Position numbers and translations under genes: made by a program. The notes beneath the pieces are model-generated. The model saw only the letters and a program-made list of their open reading frames with translations. It ran no database searches and was not told where the DNA came from. Positions 1-10,103 of a DNA stretch of 64,000 nt are shown piece by piece. The DNA is from Caenorhabditis elegans (taxonomy: Eukaryota > Nematoda > Chromadorea > Rhabditida > Rhabditidae). Each line of letters opens with the position of its first letter. Positions within the stretch are counted from its first letter, which is position 1. The DNA is taken from assembly GCF_000002985.6 (NCBI RefSeq), contig NC_003280.10, positions 62,001 to 126,000 of the forward strand. The letters are read 5' to 3'.

Positions 1-971
1 GACATGGTCGAATGTTCGATCCTCTAAGATGCCTGAATATAAATACTTTAAATATAATTAAGCTTTTTCTGTTTTAGCAGTACCCCACATTGTTTTATGT
101 AATTTCATATATAAAACTGGAACAGTTTGTTTCAATAGACAAATTCCAAAAATAGCTGAAAACTAAGTTAGTGTTTGACTCGAATTAAAATGTTTCCTAC
201 AGTTTTTGAACATTTGCCATTCTTGCCGTACTCCACCTTTTCATTGAAAATTAATTGAATCCTCGTTAAATTATTTTCGAGAAATATACATATATGGCTT
301 TCAGATTGTCCAAATAGGAAGAGAACTATACGATATTTTTTGGTGAAGTAGGAAAATTTGATTTGAGGAATTAATTGATTTTCAATGAAAAGGTGGAGTA
401 CGGCCAGAATGACAAATGTTCAAAAAATGTATGAAACATTTTAATTCGAGTCAAAAACCAACTTAGTTGTAGACTTAGAAAAACCAACTTAGACAAAATA
501 AATTAGTTATGTCAGTATTGAATCGTCAAAATAAATTAGTTATGTCAGTATTGTATTGAAAAAAGGTAACTGCTTACATTTTTACTACATATTATTAGTG
601 AACAAAAATGATAAAAATCGTTTACATTGAAATTCTAGGCTCTTGAAACTTTGAAGCATGCTAAGACGAAAAAACGATGTCTGTTACTCTTTTACCTGCT
701 CACCCTCTTGCTGAAACAGTTGTTAGGCCGCTCATTTTTTGTGTGTTCCTTCTTTCTCTTTTTTTTCCTGCTCCTATTAGTGGTGGGGGCTCCTCCGCAC
801 TTATCACTCGATCTCTTTGAATCGTTTCTGCAACTCATCTTTTCGAACACACTTTTCCTCTTGCCTTCCGGTGCCTTTACTTGTATTTACTCAGAGTACT
901 TGGTAGTTGAACACAATATAGGTTACTTCTTGGTGACTTTTCATCATTTCGACTTTTGACGCACTAAAACT
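1..971. other. Non-coding 5' flank of the first gene
   Basis: I see no convincing coding exon here. The stretch holds the 161-468 palindrome, the short direct repeat at 494-553 and a pyrimidine-rich block at 680-860. A 102-codon open frame at 651-959 is simply the T-rich block read through and shows no family resemblance. The region probably includes the promoter and outron of the gene starting at 972. Confidence 0.5.
161..468. repeat. Long inverted repeat (palindromic MITE-like element)
   Basis: The left arm (about 161-278) and right arm (about 362-468) are imperfect reverse complements, joined by about 85 bases of unrelated sequence. Both arms contain the block GGTGGAGTACGGC or its complement and end in AACTAAGTT. 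This resembles other GGTGGAGTA-containing foldback elements in the window. A partial 27-base direct repeat (CAAAATAAATTAGTTATGTC and following bases) lies just downstream at about 494-553. Confidence 0.75.
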
Positions 972-2142
972 ATGGCGATCGCGAACAATAGAAGAGTTGT
1001 AAGTTTTTTGTCCAAGTTTCATAGACTAAAAAATTCGATAGCATTGAAGTTACATAAATGTTATTTTATACATTCAGGATATGAAGAAGTACAAACAAAA
1101 GTTGGATAACAGGCTTGGAATCGTACTGCTCATGTGTCTCATCACAATGTTTGTTATTTTAGGTAAACCTCATTAAACTCGAAAAAGAATACAATTGAAT
1201 ATTCAGGAATTTACGGAACAATGCATTCGTCAGTTCACGATGAACTTACCACATACGTTAACAGAACTCATCAAATAGCCAGTGAACTTAAAAATGCGAT
1301 GGACGAAAACTATCCAAAAGAGAATCAGACTAACGTGGACAAACATGGAAGAGTCTGGATGACTGTAGAAGAACTCGAGGATTATGCGTATCTTATTGAC
1401 AAGGTTTTTAATTTAAAAAAAATTGACTTTTAATAAGCTTTTGGTTGCAGACTAATTCAACAGTGTGGAACTTATTCTTCTGGAATTTGATTTTGTCAAT
1501 TTTCCTCTTCCCAATTGTTCTGGCTATTCACATGGGATGGATTGCTGGCAATGGAGCGAAGTTCGCCTACAGAGTAAGTGTATTTGAATTGAAAAGAATT
1601 TTGCTTACAAGACATTTCAGATAGTTCTTCTCATTGGCCTCTTGTTTTGTATTGCTCAATTTTTGTATCTTGTGCACCCAATTTTCTGGGGAGCCGTCCG
1701 TTTCCCAGGAATGCTTGACCGATTGTTCCTCGAGGCTTATCCTCGTGATCAATACCAAATTGACAGTATCCAAAAAAGATTCGCTTGTGAGTTCAAACCA
1801 CACGAAACATTGGTTCAGTTAGACCTGCAACAACCTTGCATCCCAAAAATGAAGAATTCCTTATTGCCGACTTATTCTACACTTTTGCTCATTTTCATCG
1901 ACCTGTTTCCATTTTTGTTTGGCGCTTTCATCTACGCGTGGAGTGCCTGGATTAAGAATAGCCAAGTCGTCAGAACAGCTAGACAGCGGGTTGAGTTGAA
2001 TAACTCAAGAAGGTGAGTGCTGTTTACACTACCTTAAATGAAACTTAAATCTTCTAAAAAAACGATCAATTACAGAGTGCCATTCCCGACACAAAATATT
2101 TATTCACCACCGGAGCGCAACGTTAAGTTGGTGGAAGTTTAA
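972..2142 (+). CDS. Four-pass transmembrane protein (nematode, uncharacterised)
   Basis: Exons 972-998, 1078-1162, 1207-1403, 1451-1573, 1621-2012 and 2076-2142 join in frame to 296 residues. Hydrophobic segments lie at about residues 17-40, 108-130, 145-168 and 222-245. The first extracellular loop (about 40-105) is acidic with two N-glycosylation sequons (NRT, NQT). The second loop carries two cysteines (FACEF and QQPCIP). The topology, two short cytosolic ends with two outer loops, is tetraspan or claudin-like, but I cannot assign a family. An alternative last exon at 2332-2383 replaces the final 22 codons (see separate entry). A consensus AATAAA at 2291 lies between the two terminal exons, so the isoforms probably also differ in polyadenylation. 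Splice sites are all GT-AG. The start is the first ATG in frame; no signal peptide other than TM1 is evident. Confidence 0.8.
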
Positions 2143-2331
2143 GCCTACACACCCACACACAAAACCACTGTCACAATTTCAGTTTATAATGTCTTTTTGC
2201 ATACTCTTTATTTCATCTTTATTTTGATTTTCCTTCGTTCAGTGCCTATTTTTCATGATTTACGCGGTAGCATCACTTTCACCAAGCCATAATAAATGTA
2301 ATTTTCTCAAATGAGACATTTTGTTTTACAG

Positions 2332-2383
2332 GACGACTAGGAGTCAGCAACAAGACGATGAAACGAGTATTCGAAAATATTAG
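2332..2383 (+). CDS. Alternative terminal exon of the 972 gene
   Basis: After a TTTTACAG acceptor ending at 2331, this 52-base exon joins the donor at 2012 in the correct phase. It encodes a polar tail (RTTRSQQQDDETSIRKY) ending in TAG at 2381-2383. The exon lies beyond the stop and AATAAA of the short form, so using it requires skipping exon 2076-2142. The predicted long-3' isoform has 291 residues and exchanges a proline-rich tail for a Q/D-rich one. It is inferred from splice signals and phase only. Confidence 0.55.
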
Positions 2384-5300
2384 AACAAAACCCGTTTTTT
2401 CGTTTTCCAACAAAGAGCTTTCAAAAATAAACATGAACTCGTTCACTTTATATATTCCTCACTAGTTTTTTTTATAAATCATTCACGAAGACGAAAAATG
2501 CATACCTCGACTCATTCGAATATACATCACATGTAGGCGATAGGCAGACAAGCACCTACGCTGGAAGTAGTGCATAAATTACACTGATTAAAAAACCATA
2601 TTCAAACTAAACCAAAAAAGCCAGTTTGCCACTATGCCAAATTTGTCGGCAAAAAATTTCTGAACGGCAAACCTGGTTGGAATACAAATTATTTTACATG
2701 ACTAGAGTATCGTATACATTTTTTGGTCGACCTACTAATATATGAATGGGAAACTCCACCACTCCTTACCTTCTAACTAAATCTTCAGTCATGCGTGTGA
2801 TCAAAAAAACGTTTAATTAATTTAAATCAATGAGATTATTTATCTGATTCGTTTTTTGCTTTTGCTGTGATCAGTCTTTTTTCCGAACACATTCCTATTC
2901 TTTTTCCATTATTACTGTCATTTCTGTCAGATCATTTCATTATACAAAACGGAACCCTTCCCAATCGTTTTCGATACTGTCTTTTGTGTCTTTTGAGAAT
3001 CGGGCGGAGGACGCCCAGTTTCATGCGCGATCATAGTGGAAAAGTGGAAAAGAATTGAGGATTGTATAGTTCTCAGCACTCACTTTGTTGATAGTTTGAA
3101 AGTTCGAAAAGTATATAAAATTTTGTGGTCTGTGCATCTGTTTATACACAATTTAAGTACTCTTAGTTTTCATGTAGTGGTAGAAAATTTATGGAGTTTT
3201 CCGGAAGAAAGTGTCTTGGTATTTTCATTAAAAAACTTTGGCCTAGAAATTCAGTTTTTTTTTCATAATGTCCGGAAGATGAACCTTTTAAAATTTATAC
3301 TGCTTTGAGCATCTTGTCCGCCTTACCTAACTGTCCTGTTAACAAACTTTCGTTCCTATTTATTCTGCTTGTTTCTATTTATTATTCTTGTTTCTATCCC
3401 TCTTATTCAGTGTATTGTATTTATGATCTATTGTATGTGTACATTTTTCTTTTTTTGTTCAACTTTTTCCACGTCTCCTCGCGAGCGTAAATAAATTAAA
3501 TTAAATTAAATTAAATTGTAGATTACACATGGAGTGAACGAGCACATATTCGTATTGTTAATTTTCTTTCTTTCTATGAAAACTCCATTGAATGCTATCT
3601 TTTCAATCGCGCGCGCACTTTTCTCCAATCATTCAATCATTATTTGTCGTTTGCCGTTTCATTATTTTTTTTTTCGCTGAAGAAGCTCGCATTCATTATC
3701 ACTGGAGTAATATGCTCTTATCACTTGTATTGAAAAAATTTAAACTTTTTTCAAAATTTTATCAAAACGTCAATTTTTAATATTTTTGTCAATTTTCTAT
3801 AACTTTGACTTGGTTTTTCTTGGTCCATTATGAGTATACTAACAAGGAAAAAAAATCCTACCAACAACTACCAACAGCTTAAATGGCAATCTTATTTTTT
3901 AATGTTTTTTTCATTACTTTCGAGAACTGCAGAATTACTTTAAAAGCTGATTTTTTTTTCAACTGTTGATTTTTTAGTTTTACCGGATAAATGAAAGTTA
4001 TGGGAGCTTTTTGGAAAACTTTGGTCTATTTTTTGTGGTTATTTTCAAATTTAAACTATGCACGATTTGTCTCATTTCTTCATAACTCTCGTTTCTACGT
4101 CATTTTTTTTGTTGCTACCTCTACCTCGAGGAAGTTTTCATTCTTCTCGTTCAGCACTCAAATGTTACCATAGTCACCAGCTCTATTCTTATGAGCATTT
4201 ACAACCTGGCAGCTACCTGCTTCTCTGCTACCACATTCAATTTTCATAGTGGACAAAAAAAAGAAGTAAATACATTTCGGAATGTAATAAAAACGGTTTG
4301 GTATCATAAACACTTCTTGTCCCCCTCATCTCCTCTTTTCTCATTAATAAACGGATCAGCTGTGTGTGTCTACCATTCTTTCTCTAAAATCTCTTCAATC
4401 CTGTTGATGTTTTCCCCATTTCCTGTTGCCAGCCGCCTTACTTCCCGCGTGCGCGCTCACTCTTCCGCAGCCTTCCCGCACAGTCATACTCTTGTTTTCT
4501 CTCGGTCTACACTCTTTCTACGTTATATTGCCCATTGTTTTGCCTGGGTCACCCTTTTCTTTGCCTATATTAGGCAGATATGCCGTGTGATGTCTATATG
4601 TCTGCGTCTGACGCTCCCTATCCTCCAAATGCACTGACCAGGGACGTCACTCTCTTCTACCTCATACTGTTTCTTGCCAGCCGCCTAATTGTAGAAGGTT
4701 GTTACTACTTTCTGACTTATTTTTTCTTCGTTTTTTCCCTTTAGTGCTACCCTTGTTTCCAAGTTTTTGCATTGCTTTTTATGTGTTCTAAACATGACTT
4801 ACCTACCGTACTGTGAGATATTGTTGTTTGAAATTTAGTTTCTGACCCATAGCTGCTTGTTATTTCAGTTTTAAGAATGAGTTCTACATTTTCCCACCTA
4901 TGCGTCAATGAGAAAAACTAAAAGTCACATGTGTGAGATTATTATTCTTCATTTCATCGAACTTTGTTAGAACCCTTGTATTCAGGCTTTTGAAATAGGA
5001 ATTTTAATATTTCATGTCGTAGAACGCACCCTCTATGAATGTTTGAAGCAAAATTTTAGTCTCACAAATGCCTTTTTTCTTTTCCTCAACCAGTTGCGGG
5101 TTTTCCGGTAGTCTTTCTCTTTTGTCTTTCTTTCAAAATGTACACAAAAGTTTCAAGTGTACTTTTTTTTTTGAATCGATCGTCTTCCGAATTTTATTCT
5201 CAGCTTTGATTTGTCGGTAACCTTTGGAAACCTAACAAAAGAAGTACTTGAACTTTGAACTAGAAAAAGTCAATCTGAATATTTTTGAGGACTTTTTATA

Positions 5301-7680
5301 GAAAATTATTGAAACATTTATTTACGTAATTTTTCAAATCAATTTTTGATTTGAAGATTTATTGCAAACTTAGGAACAACATGAGCTGTTTCAAAATTAA
5401 ATTGTGACAAAAGTCAACTAAAAGCTTCCAGAAAGTTTTTACAACTTTAAAAATTAGTAAGTACCTATTTTAAGGAACTTCTCTTAATTGGCAGGGACTA
5501 AATTACTTTCTCTGTAAGCCTCACAATAAAAGCATCATAAATCAAATCACTAAAACTGTGCTTTTTAAGCTTACCATATTTACTCTTTAGAATTCTTTGG
5601 CCAATCTTTCGAAATATGTTCAATGAACATTCCAGTTTTCAATCTAGATAAGATATATGTTTATGCAAGAACGCTGAATTTAACAGACACAGAAGAAGCT
5701 TTACTCTGCACTCTTTTCAACTGGCAAAAGAAATATTCATGAATCATCAACAAAAAGCATATTTTTCTATTGCACCGTACAAACATTTTTCTTTCATTTC
5801 TTTCCCACCCACCATCTACTATCTTTCTTCTGCGTCCAAAATGCTTTGTCATACAACTTTCCGTACTATATTGTGTGTGGTTTGCATTTGTACGTTCCGT
5901 TTTTATCATATACACCTATTATCAATGCACTCAAAAATTTAATTACTATACTCAGTGCCTTTCGGAATTTTTTGGGTTGTTGGTTAAATTTTCGTTAGTT
6001 TCATTATTTTTTGCGTCAAGAAAATACCGAAAAACGGAATTAAACTGAAAATATTTTTACTGGAAATTTTCCAACCAACAATTTCGATTCTAGTTTTTTC
6101 TCTGCATTAGTAAGCAAGCAGTAAAATTTTCGATTTTTGCCCGGTCTACCTAATTGGTAGTTCTTTCTGAGTTCAGTCGGTTTTGTTCCCCCCAAATCGA
6201 GAAAACTTCAAAATAGTACAACATATCTGCGTTACTGTCAACGTTTAAATATAATGGATAGTACACCATGGATAGTACACATTTTGCCTGCTGCGAAAAT
6301 TCTTTCGTCAAGGCAAATATTTAGTGATCGAGTTTCAGGCATGTTCAATGATAAGGCGATTACGCCCAACTATGTGTAATAAGCTGTGCATGAGCATAGT
6401 TGAGGACATTTATCTGATTTGTTGAAGTTTGCAATTTCAAATTTATTTGTTTGGTTTTTTAGCGAGTAGAAGTTAATTTTTGGTTGCCAATCCACATTTT
6501 TCTCATTTTTTATTTTCAATTTCCTGACTCGTCTCCTTTTTCCAAGTACTCTACTAGAGCCAGAGCCCAGAGAAACAATAGAATATTCAATAAGCTGCAA
6601 GAAAATACCTTTTTTTTATTTTTTCCTATGTATTCATTTTTTGTCGATTGCATTTTCAAGGAAGTAACTAAAAATTATTTAGAAAATGACAACAAATTTG
6701 TCAAATTCCAATGACTTCACACGGTACTTTAATTATTTTAATAATGTTCTCCTTTTTAGGTTAGGAACTGATTGTTACAATTAAAATTTGCGTGTTCGAA
6801 TCAAAATACGTAAAAATACGATACAGCTACTCTACACAAGTACCCCCATTCAAACTAAACCTGCAACGAATGGTAAAAAACTGTCAAAAACGCGTTTCCT
6901 CGCATCGTTTTCCCTTTTTTTTCACTAGTTTCGGCTATTCCATTTAAAATCTAAAACATAAAACCTACACATGCATACACACCGATTGTTTCCATTTCCT
7001 ATATATTCACCGTTTCCCCTTTCATGTTCTTTTCAACAACAAACAATACAAATGCCCTCATTTTCTATCTTTTTTGTACAGACCGTTTCTCCTCGTATTT
7101 TTTACTTCATAGTCATAAATTTGTGAGAATTTTGTCAAAATATTCTTAAAGGTGGTGTAGAAAATTTTTTTATTGCTTTATTAGACTCAAAACTGTTTGA
7201 AAAAATCGAAATTCATAATGAAACTTCTTGAAAACTTCTCAAAAAAAGTTATGACGGCTCAAAAAATGAACTGAAATTAGATTATAATTTTAAATTTAAC
7301 AGCGACTGGAAACTAATTTTTTTTTAAATCAACGTCTAATGTTGGGTGTACAAATTAATTATTTTGCGTTTTCAACACGATTTTTTAAATGTTTTTAACC
7401 ATTTTTTTTATCTATTCGTCCATCGACTTTAGAATACATAAATGTTGCAAACACAAGATAATTAAGTAGAATACACAAAATTAGAAGGTACTTGCAAAAA
7501 AAAAAATTAGTTTCCAGCCACTGCGAAATTGACAAGTTGGTCAAATTTCAAATTTTAACTAATTTTAGGTCATTTTTGAGCCGTATTCTGCATCCCTTTC
7601 TTCCTCGAAAAAAATTAAGTTATCATCTTTATATTCAATCCATTTGTTTTCAGCTTTAACTGCACTCTCTCTAATTGAGA
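2384..7680. other. 5.3 kb non-coding spacer upstream of egl-26
   Basis: No open frame here shows family resemblance or spliceable structure. Contents: pyrimidine-rich blocks at 3,300-3,500, 4,060-4,640 and 5,760-5,900; an AAATT pentamer array at 3,490-3,520; poly-T tracts; and a possible repeat beginning AAAGGTGGTGTAG at 7,150. The T-rich open frames are artefacts of base composition. Part of it is expected to hold the control elements of egl-26, which is known to act in vulval cell morphogenesis, but I cannot point to a specific site. Confidence 0.5.
3290..3520 (+). mobile_element. Possible 3' end of a non-LTR retrotransposon
   Basis: A block with different composition from its surroundings ends in a short tandem array of AAATT pentamers (TAAATAAATTAAATTAAATT and one more unit). 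Short 3' tandem tails of this kind are typical of truncated LINE-type copies. No reverse transcriptase sequence is present and no target-site duplication was recognised, so this is a weak call. Confidence 0.25.
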
Positions 7681-8956
7681 ATGCTTACGTGCATTCAACC
7701 ATCATCATCATCAATAGGCGGATTTGGAAAAGCAGATGACAATGTTCGAATTCTTCTAATGGCGTCAGTTCGAAATGAGTTTGGTGACACATCAATATTC
7801 TCACGACTTGGTGTGACTGCTCTCGGACAACATTACGTTTTAGTCACAAAAAAGAAAATGTTCGGCGGATATACGGTAAGCTGGATTTTTGAAAAAGTGT
7901 TTGACTTTCAATGATAATTTTTCAGACTCACATGATAACTGCGAATATGAGAAACCGACCGTTCATCTCGATTCCGTTCAAAGTGTCGTCTGGAGCCCAA
8001 TCCATCGAGGAGTCTCGTGACCTCATCAGCCGCCTTACTACAGTTCTTGGTCGCCCGGGCATGTTCAGTTTCGATGATCCACCAATTGGATCTCAGTTTC
8101 CTGTTGGAAAGGAGCTGATACAATTAGATGAAGTACCAGTTGGAGTACATGACAGACAAGACAAATATCTAGAAAAGGGAGATGAAGTGTTCTGCGAAGT
8201 GAATGTTTCTGGTGTAAAATTCTATCACAGTGGAATTTATGCTGGTGACGGAATGTGCTACCATTTTGTCTGCGATGCTCGTGAGTTATTATTTAATTAA
8301 TGGGGCAACTAGTTTTCTATTAAAAATTGTTTTAAAATCAGCCTTTTTACAGTTGTTCTTGAGTTCATAGTTTTAAGAGTTGTTAAGAACGGCAAAGTTG
8401 CCGAAATTGCCGAGCTCGGCAAATTTTGAGATTTACCACACACCCTCGATTCAAATGTTTTTAAAAACGTTCCCACCTACTTCAGTCCTTAATTTGTGTT
8501 TCTAGAAGAATCCGAATCGTTTGCCGATGCCCTTGCCGTTTTCAGTGGTGCATCTGCCCATGTTGTCTATGATACATGGTTTGAGTTTGTCTACGCATTG
8601 GTCGAGGTGTCAGATGTGCCGCCCAAAATATTCAGAGCTTCTCATCCGTTGATTTGTAGGTCTGGAGAGCAGGTTGGTGTCCCTAGTTGTCGAGCTTTCC
8701 TATATATCAATGTCCTCAGGTTGTAAAATATGCTGAACATCTGCAACGTGAGCTTGAAAACTATGACATCCGTCGTTGCAACTGCCAACATTTCTCATCG
8801 GAGTGTTCAACTGGCGTCCCATTCTCTTATGACATGACTTCTAACTTCAAATATCTTGCTTGCACAGTACTGAAACCAACGTCTACTGTCGTCAACGCCA
8901 TGACTAGGCCCAATCGGGATCGCTCAAGTTTTGCGAGCAGCAGTACTTCTTCGTAG
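7681..8956 (+). CDS. egl-26: EGL-26, LRAT/NlpC-P60-like protein
   Basis: Exons 7681-7875, 7926-8280, 8506-8672 and 8720-8956 give exactly 317 residues. The LRAT-type catalytic triad is visible: H166 in FYHSGIY, H178 in CYHF and C261 in CNCQHF. The 12-residue His-His spacing is the same as in LRAT (H60/H72). S275 in the segment after the cysteine is the position changed in a known loss-of-function allele. EGL-26 is a membrane-associated LRAT-superfamily protein needed for toroidal vulF cell shape and the vulva-uterus connection; its substrate is not established. The ATG at 7681 is the first in frame, and a TTTTCAG acceptor lies about 30 bases upstream at 7647-7653. Intron 2 carries a short fragment of the GGCAAATT repeat family (about 8,389-8,451). 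A consensus AATAAA is at 9,261, about 305 bases past the stop. Confidence 0.95.
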
Positions 8957-10103
8957 AATTTCAATTTGTACTTTACCTTTCATTATATTCATCGGGTGTT
9001 GCTAGCCTTCTATAGTCATTCTGTTCTATCTCAGGATTTCATTTGTTATTCCTTTCTCATGATTCCAAAACACTTTAATTTATTTTTCCTCTAAGCATTC
9101 TGGGTTCACATTAATCTCTATTTGTAATTCGAAAAACCTCAAAACTTTACTTTCTCCTACTTTGCAAAATTACGTTTCTGTTCCATTTTCATGTGTACTT
9201 TTTCGCCGTTGATACCGGATTATGTAGGACAACTTTATTTGTTCAGTGGGTAAAAACTGCAATAAATGCATAATTGGTTTTTAATTGACCGAATTATCAT
9301 AAGTGAAAAAAACATTCGTTTTTGAAAAAACCCTATGCCAAGAGACCAAGAGAAAAACTTTTTTACTGACAGCAGGTATCTTTCCTAGCTCGACGCCTTC
9401 CACCGCGTCAATTTCGCTCTACAAAGTATTTATATTAGGGGTGTGCGGCAAATTTGCCAAATTTGCAGCACACATCAAAAATTTAGCAAAACAGTTTTGA
9501 ACAAAACTTGCCAAATTTGCCGAAATTGTGATGGTTGACAAATACTGGAAAAGGAGATTTACCAAATTTGCCGAGTTTGGCAAATTTTGAGATTTGCTGC
9601 ACACCCCTGCTTCATATTATATTATAAATTTCCATTTTTGAGGAAACCAATTCAAAAAAAGCAAAAGTAGGTTGAAAATAACATAATATTTATTTTTCGC
9701 AAATACACATTTCAAAATAATACTTTTTGAATCGAGGCTTAGGAATTGAAGAGTTGTTTGAATCGTGAGCAATCGTACATAGTACATACTGTTTTTCGAA
9801 GAGGAAAGTTTTGAAGACAAAAATGAAAAGGGAGAGAAATGATGAAAGAGAGAACATCTCCATGGAGACGGAAGAAAGACAAAAACTGAAAGAATTGATT
9901 GGACGAATTGGCATTGAAACAATTTCCACAAAAAAGTATTAAACTGCTTGATTTAGAAGATGACGTTGAGCCAAAAGTCGTGTGCAACCGGCTTTTTGTC
10001 TGTAAAGATATCATATTAATAGTTTTGTTTTGTTGTTTTTTGAACTAAAAATTTTTGCGAACAAGTTGTTTATACTAGGTCTGAATCCCGGACGCTATAA
10101 TTA
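8957..10103. other. Spacer between egl-26 and the MBL gene, with a repeat
   Basis: The egl-26 3' flank runs to the AATAAA at 9,261. A GGCAAATTTGCC repeat element occupies 9,437-9,608. The remainder (9,610-10,100) is AT-rich; three overlapping minus-strand open frames at 9,617-10,014 lie in low-complexity sequence and do not resemble a protein family. The two flanking genes are convergent. Confidence 0.5.
9437..9608. repeat. GGCAAATTTGCC-family element with terminal inverted repeats
   Basis: The element opens with AGGGGTGTGCGGCAAATTTG and closes with TTTGCTGCACACCCCT, near-perfect inverted termini. The interior consists of imperfect repeats of GCAAATTTGCCGAAATTG. The same ends recur at 12,953-13,303 and, in GGGTGGGC form, at 28,250, 44,336, 44,932, 46,088 and 57,221. 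Confidence 0.8.

Noticed and set aside
651-959. 102-codon T-rich open frame with hydrophobic translation
   Set aside because: The hydrophobicity comes from a pyrimidine-rich tract; there is no splice structure or family match, and similar frames occur throughout the spacer.
4191-4637. 148-codon open frame in the egl-26 upstream spacer
   Set aside because: Composition-driven frame through CT-rich DNA; no recognisable domain, codon bias or adjacent exons.
9617-10014. Three overlapping minus-strand frames of 79-104 codons
   Set aside because: Low-complexity Phe/Ser/Leu translations from A-rich DNA; mutually exclusive frames and no homology.
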